This document shows positions 33,042-40,940 of a stretch of DNA of 64,000 nt, piece by piece (positions within the stretch are counted from its first letter, which is position 1; each line of letters opens with the position of its first letter). The DNA is from an uncultured Oscillibacter sp. Its GTDB lineage: Bacteria; Bacillota; Clostridia; Oscillospirales; Oscillospiraceae. The notes beneath the pieces are model-generated. The model saw only the letters and a list, made by a program, of their open reading frames with translations, was not told the DNA's origin and made no database searches. The stretch spans positions 1 to 64,000 of the forward strand of contig CAJTZK010000007.1 in NCBI GenBank assembly GCA_910583785.1, written 5' to 3'. The position numbers were made by a program, and so were the translations under genes.

Positions 33042-33457
33042 CCCGCCTTCACCACCTTATCCATTAAATAAAATGTCTGGTCGTCCTCCGTCAGCAGCAG
33101 CACCTCGTCCCCGGTCTTCAGCACCGGCTCCGCCTGAGCGGCCAGGCAGCGGGGCGTATTCAGCGTGCCGGAGCTGACGGACATGGAGCTGTGGGAGCCG
33201 TAGCCGCAGGAGGCCTGGATGGACAGATTCCCGTTTACCCCGGAGCAGTCCAGCTCCAGCAGCTCCTGGTGGTCCTTTACCAGCCGGTGGGAGATGTAGA
33301 ACCGCTCCGCCTCCTGGATAGTCCCCGCCACGTCCACCTTCAGCGGGTCCGCCTCCAAAACGACGCCCAGGCGCAGGTGGATGGGCCCCATGGGCCCCTT
33401 GGGCTTTGCCGCCTCCCGCATTATGGAGACGAGCTCGCTGTACGCGTTTTCCTGCAT
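33038..33457 (-). CDS. xkdR: Baseplate protein XkdR (DUF2577)
   Basis: 139 residues: ELVSIMREAAKPKGPMGPIH, LRLGVVLEADPLKVDVAGTI, LKTGDEVLLLTEDDQTFYLMDKV (in parts). OB-fold-like DUF2577 protein of the PBSX baseplate hub, located as expected between XkdQ and XkdS. Confidence 0.85.
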   Translation of the reverse strand: MQENAYSELVSIMREAAKPKGPMGPIHLRLGVVLEADPLKVDVAGTIQEAERFYISHRLVKDHQELLELDCSGVNGNLSIQASCGYGSHSSMSVSSGTLNTPRCLAAQAEPVLKTGDEVLLLTEDDQTFYLMDKVVKAG

Positions 33458-33461
33458 ATGT

Positions 33462-34451
33462 TCACTCCTTCGGCAGGCTCCCCGCCGTCTGCCCGTCCAT
33501 CAAATTCCGAAAGTCCAGCGTCACCTTGGTCTGGTAGACGCCCCGCCGGACCGTGTGGCTGTCCGCCGTAATCCAGAACAGGCCGTCCACTCCGGTGACG
33601 GGCTCGTGGACCGCCACGGCGTTGCCGGTGATGAGCTTCACGTTCCCCAGGCACTGGGCGGTGATAGTGGTGGAAATCCCATTCTGCTCCAGGATATCCC
33701 GGGCGGCGGTCTCCGGGTTCTCCTTTTCGCTGGCCCGGATGGCCTTTTGCATGAGGCCGTAGAGGGCCACGTAGTTCTCCGGGCTGTCGTACTGGGCCAC
33801 CTTTTTGAATTTATCGTCGTCGTAGACCGCCACGCGGTTGACCATGCGCTCAATGCTCTCCGCCGACCGGCAGGAAAGCAGATTGCTCCCCGGAACCAGC
33901 CGGATGCTCTCAGGGCCCACGGCCTTCTCCACCACGGTCAGGTGGTTGGAGCGGAAGCGGATTTGATACTGCTTTCCCGTCTGCTCCGCCGCCAGGGTGT
34001 ACATGGTCTGAATAATCTGGTAGAGGCTCACCCCCAGGAAGTTCCGGCTCAGAGGTACCCCCGTGGCCGCCAACTCTCCGCAGGGGACGCCGAACTCCCC
34101 GCAGAGCTGGGCCGTGACGGCCTCCGGCGCCTGCTTACGCACCGCCATATAGGTGCTGTTCCGCTTTAAGTACAGCCCGTTGTCCAGGGCGGAGCAGTCA
34201 ACGGTCTTTCCCAGGCTGTCCCGGTTCCGGGAGACGATATGCCCGGAGAACAAGATATCCGCGTCCTTATAGAGCCGCGCCATGCCCCCCAGCTCCGCCA
34301 GGGCCTCCGGCAGGACGGAAAAGCTCAGCTGCCGGGCGCAGTCCTTATAGCTTCCACTCCAGGTTTTGGCCTGGACCTTCTCCGTCATGTGCTCCGTTTT
34401 TGCCCCATCCAGGGACCATGTGCGGATCTTCAACAGGTCGTTGTATGCCAT
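33462..34451 (-). CDS. xkdQ: Baseplate hub protein XkdQ
   Basis: 329 residues. WSGSYKDCARQLSFSVLPEA, KDADILFSGHIVSRNRDSLG, DCSALDNGLYLKRNSTY and YQIIQTMYTLAAEQTGKQYQ fit XkdQ/YqbQ, related to the gpD/gp27 hub. The start codon has GAGAGA upstream. The 46-bp gap to the upstream LysM gene is taken up by one 19-bp palindrome. Confidence 0.88.
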   Translation of the reverse strand: MAYNDLLKIRTWSLDGAKTEHMTEKVQAKTWSGSYKDCARQLSFSVLPEALAELGGMARLYKDADILFSGHIVSRNRDSLGKTVDCSALDNGLYLKRNSTYMAVRKQAPEAVTAQLCGEFGVPCGELAATGVPLSRNFLGVSLYQIIQTMYTLAAEQTGKQYQIRFRSNHLTVVEKAVGPESIRLVPGSNLLSCRSAESIERMVNRVAVYDDDKFKKVAQYDSPENYVALYGLMQKAIRASEKENPETAARDILEQNGISTTITAQCLGNVKLITGNAVAVHEPVTGVDGLFWITADSHTVRRGVYQTKVTLDFRNLMDGQTAGSLPKE

Positions 34452-34471
34452 TTCAATCTCTCCTCGGCGTA

Positions 34472-34490
34472 TGTGTCCAACTTGGACACA
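34472..34490. repeat. 19-bp palindrome, site 2
   Basis: Same 19 bases as site 1, with the dyad extended one base each side (A...T). It lies in the only intergenic gap of the baseplate cluster, upstream of xkdQ. Confidence 0.95.
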
Positions 34491-34497
34491 TTCCCTA

Positions 34498-35136
34498 TCA
34501 CAAGCTCCCCTTGTCCGGCAGCTTCACCACCTGGCCGGGGAAAATGAGGTTCGCGTTTTTGATGCCGTTTGCCTCCGCCAGCTTCCAGGCGAGGGCCCCG
34601 TCCCCGTAGGTCCTCCGGCAGATGCCCCAGAGGGTGTCCCCCTTCACCACGGTGTAGGAGCCCTCCTCCTTTTTCTCCTGGGGCGCGGCCCGGCTCAGGT
34701 TGCCGGTGTCCTGGTTGACCTCGGTGCTCTCCTCCTGAAGCTCCCGGTACTGCCGCAGCTCCAGCGTGACGTACACATCCCCCGTGCCGTCCCGCTGCCC
34801 GTGCTCCACGGGGCCCAGCAGCACCGGCAGGTTCACCGGCGTGTCCGTGGCGATGAAGCGCAGCACGTCGCCGTTGTTGGACCACTCCGCCAGACGGTCC
34901 ACCACGGTATAGGGCTCCCCGGTCCAGCCGCCGGTGGTGTAGTTCCGCTCCGAGGAGGGCAGCAGAAACTCCAGCCGCTGGTTGAAGAGCTTCCGCAGCC
35001 CCGGCAGGTTCACCTGCCCCGTCTCCGCCATGTCCAGGGTCTCCACGCTCCGCCCCTCCGCCACGGTGAAGCCCGGCGGCGTCACCGGCATGATGAGCTC
35101 CTGGTTTGTTTTGACGTTGCGAAAGATTACCTGCAA
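34498..35136 (-). CDS. xkdP: LysM-containing tail protein XkdP
   Basis: 212 residues. The N-terminal ~150 residues are the XkdP tail-hub domain (MQVIFRNVKTNQELIMPVTP; PYTVVDRLAEWSNNGDVLRF). The C-terminus (~160-210) is a LysM repeat: SYTVVKGDTLWGICRRTYGD then ANLIFPGQVVKLP. LysM binds peptidoglycan and here probably positions the hub or holds tail lysozyme. Confidence 0.9.
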   Translation of the reverse strand: MQVIFRNVKTNQELIMPVTPPGFTVAEGRSVETLDMAETGQVNLPGLRKLFNQRLEFLLPSSERNYTTGGWTGEPYTVVDRLAEWSNNGDVLRFIATDTPVNLPVLLGPVEHGQRDGTGDVYVTLELRQYRELQEESTEVNQDTGNLSRAAPQEKKEEGSYTVVKGDTLWGICRRTYGDGALAWKLAEANGIKNANLIFPGQVVKLPDKGSL

Positions 35137-35137
35137 A

Positions 35138-37333
35138 TCAGCCGCCTCCTCTCAGCACCGCCGCCTGGAGCTTTTCCGCCAGGGCCTCCGCCACGGCATC
35201 CACATCGGAGTCCTCCCGCACGTGGAACTGGTTCCCCGTCACCGTGACGCTGATGCTTCCCCCGCCCCGGTCCTCCATCCGGGCCTCCGCCGCCGTCTTG
35301 ACCCGCTCACCCTGGTGGAGCAAGGCGGGAAATTCGTCGTAGGGCACGTAGTCCAGGCCCACGGCGTACTGTCCCGGTCTGTTCCTCCCCTTCCCGGCCC
35401 AGCCGCTGGCGCCGCCGGCGTCCACCAGCATGGGGTCCACGGTTTGGCCGTATTTATCCGCATAGGAAACCGCTCCGGTCCGCTCGTCCATAGTGGTGAA
35501 AAACGGTTTGATTGCCGCTGCCAGTCCCTTGGTGAACCAGTTTCCTTTCTCATACCCAGCATCCCAGTAGTCACTATTGCTGGCTGTATCATCCCGGATG
35601 ACCTCTGCCAGGGCCTTTTCCGATGCCAGGGCTAACTGGGCCCCCTCGCTGGCGTTGTACTCATTCATTCCTTGAATCTTGGCCTCCATGATGAGCCGCC
35701 CCATCTCGGCGGCGTCGCCCTCTTCTTTGGCCGTCTGGTACTCGGCGGAGGATATCATGGCGTCCACAGCCTCCCGGATATACTGCTCCTTGCTGTTTTC
35801 CAGCTCCGCCTTCCAGGCCCCGATGGCCCGGTTGGCTTCCATTACAGCCTCACCGCTGTTCCCTGACAGCCAGTCCCTCTGGTCCGCGAGGCCGCGTTTC
35901 CGCTCCTCGTTGTAGCCCTCGCCCATGGCGTTGTCCAGTTCCTGGCCCAGGCCCTCCACCGTGGAGCTCAGGCCGGAATAGGTCTGCGACTGCTTTTGCA
36001 TTGCGCCCTGGAAGCTGTCTGCCATGGCGTTCAGGATGATTTCAGCGGTCTCCGTGCCCGCGATCTCGCCCGTGGAAATCATGGTATACATATCTCCCTG
36101 GCTGACGCCCTTGGCCTCCGCCAGCATCCCAACGGCTCCGATTCCACGGTCGTTCAGGATGTTCAGGTACTCCAGCGTCGTCTTGTCGCTGGATTTCATC
36201 CGCCCCAAGGCAGTGGCGATGGCGGTCATATCGCTGACAGACTGGCCCAAGGCGGCCCCTGCGTCGCCGATAGTCTGGAGGGTAGGCAGTATGGCGTTAT
36301 AGTTGTCCCCTCCCTCCTCCTTGGCGGAAAAGCCGTAGGTTGCCAAGGTCTTGCTCATGGATTTCAGGTCCTCGTAGAGGAACGGGGTATTGTTCGCCAT
36401 GTCCACCATATTGGACAGGTAATCATCTGCAGTCTGCTTGTCCCCCAAAAGCTGGGTGAAGGAAATCTGGTCCGTTTCCCGCCCCGCCGCCAGAGTGGAG
36501 CCCGTGGACAACGACGCCGCCTGTTCACTAAGCTGGGTCTCGTGGGCATCCTGGACATAGGATTTGAACGCTTCATCTTTGGCCTGAAATATTTGAGTAC
36601 TACCGTTAAGTACACCGGAAATCGTACCAAGTATTCCTCCGGCAATCATTCCCGGAACACCTGCAATGGCTCCAGAAGCAACCCCGGAAAATGTTCCGGA
36701 AACGGTTTGTCCCCAAAAGGCTGCCATTGGCTCTCCGATAGCGCTTTCAATCCTGGTGGAAAGCAATCCCGCCACACTGTTTCCCAAGTCTTTAAATACT
36801 CCGCTCTTCATCAGGCCGCTTCGAATATCATCTGATGTAAAAATCGAGACAAAGCTGGAAAAAGGGCCGCTGGAGCTGTCCGCCATATCAAGCCCCCCTG
36901 CACTTATTTCCCCAATATCAGCGGCATCGTCCATTTTCCGAACCTCGTCGGAAAGCGCCCGAATTTCCTTAACCGTGTTCTTCGCTTCGTCGGCGTACCC
37001 TTTGGCGGAGACGGTCAGGTCGTTGTATTCCTTCCGCAGCCGTTCAAAGGTCAGCCGGTCTGCCTCATCTCCGCTTTTTTTAAAGGTCTTCGCCGCCTCG
37101 TCCATGGCTCGTTTGACCCCCAAGGCCTCTGCGGACGCTTCTGCAGACCGCTTTGTGAGGTCTCGGTATCTGTCACCAAGTTGCTGGCTCTTTCTCGCCA
37201 GTTCTTCCATGGCCTTAGAACACCCCTGAGATGTACTTGCAATGGTTTTCAGCTTACTGGAAATCTCGTCGTTCAGTTTCATCACGATAGACACGCTTCC
37301 GTCTGCCAAATAGTTCGCCTTCTTTCTTGACAA
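35138..37333 (-). CDS. xkdO: Tail tape-measure protein (XkdO-like)
   Basis: 731 residues from a TTG start with GGAG 7 nt upstream. N-terminal coiled coil (~15-130), a Gly/Ala-rich hydrophobic centre (~205-265: GTFSGVASGAIAGVPGMIAG GGILGTISGV, in parts), and a TMP repeat-like middle (MVDMANNTPFLYEDLKSMSK, ALGQSVSDMTAIATALGRMK). The C-terminus has VGLDYVPYDEFPALLHQGER, a motif shared by many tape measures and close to the peptide recognised at tail tip assembly. Length sets tail length; 731 aa implies a short to medium tail. Confidence 0.9.
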   Translation of the reverse strand: MSRKKANYLADGSVSIVMKLNDEISSKLKTIASTSQGCSKAMEELARKSQQLGDRYRDLTKRSAEASAEALGVKRAMDEAAKTFKKSGDEADRLTFERLRKEYNDLTVSAKGYADEAKNTVKEIRALSDEVRKMDDAADIGEISAGGLDMADSSSGPFSSFVSIFTSDDIRSGLMKSGVFKDLGNSVAGLLSTRIESAIGEPMAAFWGQTVSGTFSGVASGAIAGVPGMIAGGILGTISGVLNGSTQIFQAKDEAFKSYVQDAHETQLSEQAASLSTGSTLAAGRETDQISFTQLLGDKQTADDYLSNMVDMANNTPFLYEDLKSMSKTLATYGFSAKEEGGDNYNAILPTLQTIGDAGAALGQSVSDMTAIATALGRMKSSDKTTLEYLNILNDRGIGAVGMLAEAKGVSQGDMYTMISTGEIAGTETAEIILNAMADSFQGAMQKQSQTYSGLSSTVEGLGQELDNAMGEGYNEERKRGLADQRDWLSGNSGEAVMEANRAIGAWKAELENSKEQYIREAVDAMISSAEYQTAKEEGDAAEMGRLIMEAKIQGMNEYNASEGAQLALASEKALAEVIRDDTASNSDYWDAGYEKGNWFTKGLAAAIKPFFTTMDERTGAVSYADKYGQTVDPMLVDAGGASGWAGKGRNRPGQYAVGLDYVPYDEFPALLHQGERVKTAAEARMEDRGGGSISVTVTGNQFHVREDSDVDAVAEALAEKLQAAVLRGGG

Positions 37334-37355
37334 TATAAGACTCCGCCGCTATACT
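37327..37355 (+). promoter_or_regulatory. Consensus promoter of plus-strand cargo cassette
   Basis: TTGACA (37327-37332), exactly 17 nt, TATACT (37350-37355). The -35 box overlaps the tape-measure TTG start codon on the other strand. Confidence 0.8.
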
Positions 37356-37389
37356 GAAAGTAAGATTAGGGCAATAAGGGGTGACATAA

Positions 37390-37614
37390 ATGGATGGAGT
37401 CACTGGGTGTTTTATATTTGCTATTGGCTATACTACGATGGTCCTTTGCGTCCTTGGCCGTCTGATCTGGGGCGGCGACTATCCTGCGAATACATTTATG
37501 GGAAGGATGCAGATATTCCTCCGAAAGACGGACTTTGGATTTTGGAAATTCGTATTTCTTATCATCATATTTGCATTGTGCTTGATGATTTGGACATTTC
37601 CGCTTTTGTTTTAA
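37390..37614 (+). CDS. Cargo (moron) membrane protein
   Basis: 74 residues with AAGGGGTGA upstream. Two hydrophobic helices: CFIFAIGYTTMVLCVLGRLI and FWKFVFLIIIFALCLMIWTF, joined by a polar loop (GGDYPANTFMGRMQIFLRK). AT-rich and on the opposite strand to all surrounding tail genes. Expressed from its own promoter, thus probably active in the lysogen. A superinfection-exclusion role is plausible but only by analogy. Confidence 0.75.
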   Translation: MDGVTGCFIFAIGYTTMVLCVLGRLIWGGDYPANTFMGRMQIFLRKTDFGFWKFVFLIIIFALCLMIWTFPLLF

Positions 37615-37644
37615 TATCCGGATTCTAACTGGAGGTTGAATGTT

Positions 37645-37840
37645 ATGAAAAATCTTTTCTCTTTTGCTCTGGCTTTGTTGCTACTGGTTCCTCTCGCCTC
37701 TTGTGGCGGTTCCAAGCCTGAACCAGCTATGAAATATGTACGACACATCTTATACGCTTGATGGCGCCTTATACAGCTATTCAACATATGGGCATGGTCA
37801 GTACAATACCATTACGATAACGCCTGCAACAGATTCTTAA
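37645..37840 (+). pseudogene. Frameshifted small lipoprotein of the cargo cassette
   Basis: GGAGG then ATG at 37645. The first frame gives a lipoprotein signal with lipobox LASC (Cys20) and stops at 37759-37761 after 38 codons. A second frame from about 37733 continues with YDTSYTLDGALYSYSTYGHG and ends at 37838-37840. Joined, they make a ~63-residue secreted lipoprotein. Either a one-base mutation, a sequencing error or an abbreviated protein. Lipoproteins encoded in tail regions often block infection by related phages. Confidence 0.6.
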
Positions 37841-37845
37841 TCTCC

Positions 37846-37878
37846 CCGCCCTCCCGCCTGGGAGGGCGGTTTCCTTTT
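37846..37878 (+). terminator. Terminator of cargo cassette
   Basis: A 10-bp stem CCGCCCTCCC/GGGAGGGCGG (37846-37855/37860-37869) followed by TTTCCTTTT on the plus strand. It closes the cassette before it runs into tail genes. Confidence 0.85.
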
Positions 37879-38058
37879 ACCACTTGAAGCCCTCGCTCCG
37901 TCTCTCCGCCTGATAGGCAGCGAACACCCGGATAACCTCCGTCCACCCGTCCCGCGCCTCATACAGGGCCTTTAAATCCCGCAGCCCCCAGCCCTTGGCG
38001 GCGAACAGGTAGTACAGAAGGAACAGCTCCGGGTCCTCCGCCGCCTCTAGGCGTTTTT
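37877..38058 (-). CDS. -1 frame extension of tail assembly chaperone (frameshift product)
   Basis: Starting from the heptamer A-AAA-AAC at 38059-38053 in the XkdN-like gene, a -1 shift reads on for about 58 codons to TAA at 37879-37877. The peptide is KRLEAAEDPELFLLYYLFAA, then GWGLRDLKALYEARDGWTEV and QAERRSEGFKW (in parts): helical, acidic and typical of the downstream partner of tail chaperones (G/GT, XkdN'). It has no start codon of its own, which explains why it is missed by ORF calling. Confidence 0.75.
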
Positions 38059-38445
38059 TACCTCGGCAAGGGTCCGGCGGAGATAGCCGGAGAGCTCCTG
38101 AATCTCAATGTACGCCTCGTCGATCTCCCCGGCGGACAGCCGGGCCTTGATGGCGTCCAGCGGCGTCACAATGCCCTTTTCGGCGTCCAGCAGCCGCTTG
38201 TCCCGGAAATCCGGGTCCTTGCAGCCATAGAGCACGGCGGACAGCGCCTGGTCCTCCCGGGGCTTGTCCTGAATCTGACGGGTCTCGTTGTAGGTCAGGG
38301 CCCGCAGGGTAAAGACCACCGGCTCCCCGGCCAGCTCCGTCAGCCGTTTCACCTCCACCTGTTTCTCCGGCAGAACCTTCCGCACATCCGGCAGCTCCGG
38401 CCGCAGCAGCAGGTCCAGCACACTTGCTTTTTTCTCGTTTTCCAT
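38047..38445 (-). CDS. xkdN: Tail assembly chaperone (XkdN-like)
   Basis: 132 residues from ATG 38445 (GGAGG 5 nt upstream). KASVLDLLLRPELPDVRKVL, KQVEVKRLTELAGEPVVFTL, RALTYNETRQIQDKPREDQA and LDAIKARLSAGEIDEAYIEI match XkdN-type chaperones that coat the tape measure. The zero-frame stop TAG lies 3 nt past a perfect slippery heptamer, so a fraction of ribosomes should make the longer form. Confidence 0.85.
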   Translation of the reverse strand: MENEKKASVLDLLLRPELPDVRKVLPEKQVEVKRLTELAGEPVVFTLRALTYNETRQIQDKPREDQALSAVLYGCKDPDFRDKRLLDAEKGIVTPLDAIKARLSAGEIDEAYIEIQELSGYLRRTLAEVKNA

Positions 38446-38487
38446 ATACTCCTCCATATCAAAAGAACCAGCCGCCCTGTCTGACTC

Positions 38488-38515
38488 TTGACAAAGCGGC
38501 TGGTTTCGGTATAAT
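38488..38515 (+). promoter_or_regulatory. Promoter of antisense RNA, type I TA locus B
   Basis: TTGACA (38488-38493), 16 nt, TATAAT (38510-38515), the strongest-looking promoter in the tail region. Confidence 0.8.
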
Positions 38516-38520
38516 GAACA

Positions 38521-38613
38521 TAGAAGGGCGCTGTCACAAAGGCGGTCAGCCCTTGCTAGTCAACAGAAATCGTTGACCGTTCGGGGACCAGCCGGACGGT
38601 CAACACGCTTTTA
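38521..38613 (+). ncRNA. Putative RNA antitoxin, locus B (~93 nt)
   Basis: Starts just after the promoter with ACATAGAAGGGCGCTGTC and ends in an intrinsic terminator (stem GTTGACCGT 38572-38580 / ACGGTCAAC 38596-38604, then CTTTT). The 3' arm is antisense to the last codon and stop of the small toxin ORF. The same 5' block, size and layout recur at 60188-60279. Confidence 0.65.
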
Positions 38614-38686
38614 TGGTCAGTATGTAGGCCCAAAAGGCCAGGCACACCAGAAACCGGAGTACTGCGTACAGCCGTTTTCTCCACAT
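38600..38686 (-). CDS. Putative type I toxin, 28-residue hydrophobic peptide (locus B)
   Basis: ATG 38686 with GGGAGGTGA 7 nt upstream; 28 codons; TGA. A basic N-terminus (MWRKRL) is followed by one membrane helix (YAVLRFLVCLAFWAYILTI) and a KAC end. Size, topology and convergent antisense RNA match type I membrane toxins. It is embedded between the tail chaperone and tail tube genes, on the same strand as them. Confidence 0.65.
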   Translation of the reverse strand: MWRKRLYAVLRFLVCLAFWAYILTIKAC

Positions 38687-38853
38687 CAGCGTCACCTCCC
38701 TTCGATACGATCTCCGGGAAATGAACCACCCCCTTTCGCAAGGGAATGGGCCGACCGCCTGTTATGCAACAGCGTCCTTCTGGTTTCAGCATACCAGCCG
38801 CACTGTATTTTGTCAATTCCCGCCGCCTGTCAGGGGCGGCTTCTTTCATGCCC

Positions 38854-39291
38854 TCACTGGGGCGGCGCCACCTGGTCTAAGTACTCATACCCGGCAGCCT
38901 GGAAGGGGACCGTCATGCTTCCCGCCTTGGCGGCGGCGAAGTCCATCAGGGTCTGCTCGTCGTAGTTCATGCCATAGACGGCCACGCGCTCCGCGCCGTA
39001 GGCGTCCGGGTCCGCCAGCTTGGCCACCAGCGTCCGCCGCACGTCGTGGCCCTTGGCGGCGGCGTTCACGTCCTCCGCCCCCCGGCTGTAAACCTTGTGC
39101 AACGTCATGGAGCCGGTGATTTTGATGCCCGTGAGCTTCCGGTCCTCCGCCATCTGCCCGCATAAGTTGATAGGGTCCCAGTTCTTCGTCACCTTCAGCT
39201 GAAAGGCGGAAATCTCCGCGATCTCGCTGCCGTCCGCCCACACGGTGCCGAAAGTCCCATTCATCACCCGGGAGCCGTTTTCAAATGCCAT
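38854..39291 (-). CDS. xkdM: Tail tube protein (XkdM-like)
   Basis: 145 residues. GSRVMNGTFGTVWADGSEIA, EISAFQLKVTKNWDPINLCG, KLTGIKITGSMTLHKVYSR are the XkdM signature; beta-barrel tube subunit around which the sheath packs. It follows the sheath gene by 12 nt. The 400-bp gap downstream holds type I TA locus B. Confidence 0.92.
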   Translation of the reverse strand: MAFENGSRVMNGTFGTVWADGSEIAEISAFQLKVTKNWDPINLCGQMAEDRKLTGIKITGSMTLHKVYSRGAEDVNAAAKGHDVRRTLVAKLADPDAYGAERVAVYGMNYDEQTLMDFAAAKAGSMTVPFQAAGYEYLDQVAPPQ

Positions 39292-39303
39292 GTCAAAGCC
39301 TCC

Positions 39304-40446
39304 TTATAGATAGATTTTAATCCGCACGTCCTCGATAGCGTCAATGGGCCGGATATCCACCGCCAGGAACACATACGTTCCGGTGTTGGCCTCCCGGATC
39401 TGCTGCTCCGTCATCTCCGCCGTGGCCACGCCCACGCTCTGGAGATAGGCGTCCTGCTCCTCCACGTCGATGTCACAGGAGAAATTGTCCTCGATCAGCT
39501 GGTCCTTCGCCAGGGCCTGAAGGTACAGCTTCACGGCGGTGATGAGCAGCAGCTTGTTGTCGTAGCTGTTCTGGAACTTGCCGATGTAGTTGTCCTGAAT
39601 CGCCAGCCGCAGATCCCACTGCAAAAGGTCCAGCAGCTCCACGATCTTGATTTTCCGCCAGACCTCAGACCGCCCCGTGGTATTCGTCAGGGAGTTCACG
39701 CCCCGGCCCAGCTTCACCTTCTCCCCGTCGTGGGTCAGGATGAGCTCGCCCCGGCCCACGGCCTCGTCCTCCTCCAGGGCGGAAAGGCGGCGGATGTCCT
39801 CCACCTCCGGCAGGGCGGCGTAGGTGACAGACTGCTTCATAGGCGTCCCGGCGATGAGCCCCGCCACCCGGCCGCAGTACCCGGCGGCGTCAAATACGTC
39901 CCCTCCCACCTGGATGCCGGAGGCGGTGAAGTTCACCACCCCCTCGCTGCCCGCGGCGGTGTGGGGCAGGACGGCCTTGAAGATCACGTGGTCGTCCTCC
40001 CGCTTTTGGATAATCCACTCCTGGAGCACGGCGGCCTCCGCCCCGCTCAGGTCCGCCGGACCCGCCAGATAGTCAAACTTCTGGGTGCCCAGCCACCGCA
40101 GGGCTGCGGCGCCGCTGCCGGGCCGGGGCTCCTCCGGCGCAGACTCACCGCCCTCCGCCTGGGCCTCTGTCCCGCTCTCCAGCGTGTCCTCCTCTCCCAG
40201 GCAGTACACCAGCACCTTCCTCGGCGGGTTCACCCCGCCCTTGAACACCCGCCGGATGGCGTCCTGGTTCACCTTCCCCAGCTTCTCGGGAATCTGCCCC
40301 GTAGAGGTCAGGGACCACGCTTCCCCGGCGGTCAGCGCATCCCGCACGATCAGCGCCGCCACGCCCTTCCGGCTCCGGGCGATGGTGGTTTGCGCCCGCT
40401 GCTGGAATAGAATCGTCAGCGTGGGCATCGTCAGTTTTTCTGCCAT
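39304..40446 (-). CDS. xkdK: Tail sheath protein (XkdK-like)
   Basis: 380 residues from ATG 40446, one base after the previous stop. MPTLTILFQQRAQTTIARSR and KGVAALIVRDAL at the N-terminus, the GVNSLTN motif and KIVELLDLLQWDLRLAIQDN, and a C-terminal EANTGTYVFLAVDIRPIDAI EDVRIKIYL strand used for inter-subunit handshaking. Shortest sheath class, as in PBSX. Its presence shows a contractile (myovirus) tail. Confidence 0.93.
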   Translation of the reverse strand: MAEKLTMPTLTILFQQRAQTTIARSRKGVAALIVRDALTAGEAWSLTSTGQIPEKLGKVNQDAIRRVFKGGVNPPRKVLVYCLGEEDTLESGTEAQAEGGESAPEEPRPGSGAAALRWLGTQKFDYLAGPADLSGAEAAVLQEWIIQKREDDHVIFKAVLPHTAAGSEGVVNFTASGIQVGGDVFDAAGYCGRVAGLIAGTPMKQSVTYAALPEVEDIRRLSALEEDEAVGRGELILTHDGEKVKLGRGVNSLTNTTGRSEVWRKIKIVELLDLLQWDLRLAIQDNYIGKFQNSYDNKLLLITAVKLYLQALAKDQLIEDNFSCDIDVEEQDAYLQSVGVATAEMTEQQIREANTGTYVFLAVDIRPIDAIEDVRIKIYL

Positions 40447-40447
40447 A

Positions 40448-40936
40448 TTATCCATTCTCCTTTTTTACTCGAACCTGCAGCTCGAGGTTTTGCATGAGCT
40501 CGTAAAGCTCGGACCCGACGAAATCCGCCCGGTCCAGGGTCAGGGCCAGGGTCAGCGTCACCACGGCGCAGTCGAAGAGGGAGGTGTCCGCCTCCATGCT
40601 CCGCACCTTGGGGGCCCGGTCCTTCACCTGGACATATCCGGCGGCGAAGGCCCCCAGCACCAGCATGGCCCGCAAATTCAGGACGGGAAGATGGGAGGCG
40701 TGGACCTCATCCACGGTGGAAAAGGTGGTGACCTTGAACTTGTACAGCAGCTCCACACCGCTCTGCCCATAGGACAGCGGGTCCATGCCCACGCCCGCCA
40801 GCTCCACCATATTGCTGGGCCGCTGGAAGTCTCTGGGGGCCAGGTCGGTATATACGGTCTCCCCGGGAAACGCCTCCTTCAGCCGCGCCGCAATCGCCTC
40901 GGAGACGTCCGCCGGGAGGATGGTTCCTTCTCTCAT
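40448..40936 (-). CDS. Tail terminator/minor tail protein (XkdJ-like)
   Basis: 162 residues. ILPADVSEAIAARLKEAFPG, VYTDLAPRDFQRPSNMVELA and SVFDCAVVTL-like (here SLFDCAVVTLTLALTLDRAD) fit the DUF6838/XkdJ-type tail completion group located between gp10-like and sheath genes. Assignment is mostly by order. Confidence 0.7.
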   Translation of the reverse strand: MREGTILPADVSEAIAARLKEAFPGETVYTDLAPRDFQRPSNMVELAGVGMDPLSYGQSGVELLYKFKVTTFSTVDEVHASHLPVLNLRAMLVLGAFAAGYVQVKDRAPKVRSMEADTSLFDCAVVTLTLALTLDRADFVGSELYELMQNLELQVRVKKENG

Positions 40937-40940
40937 AATT

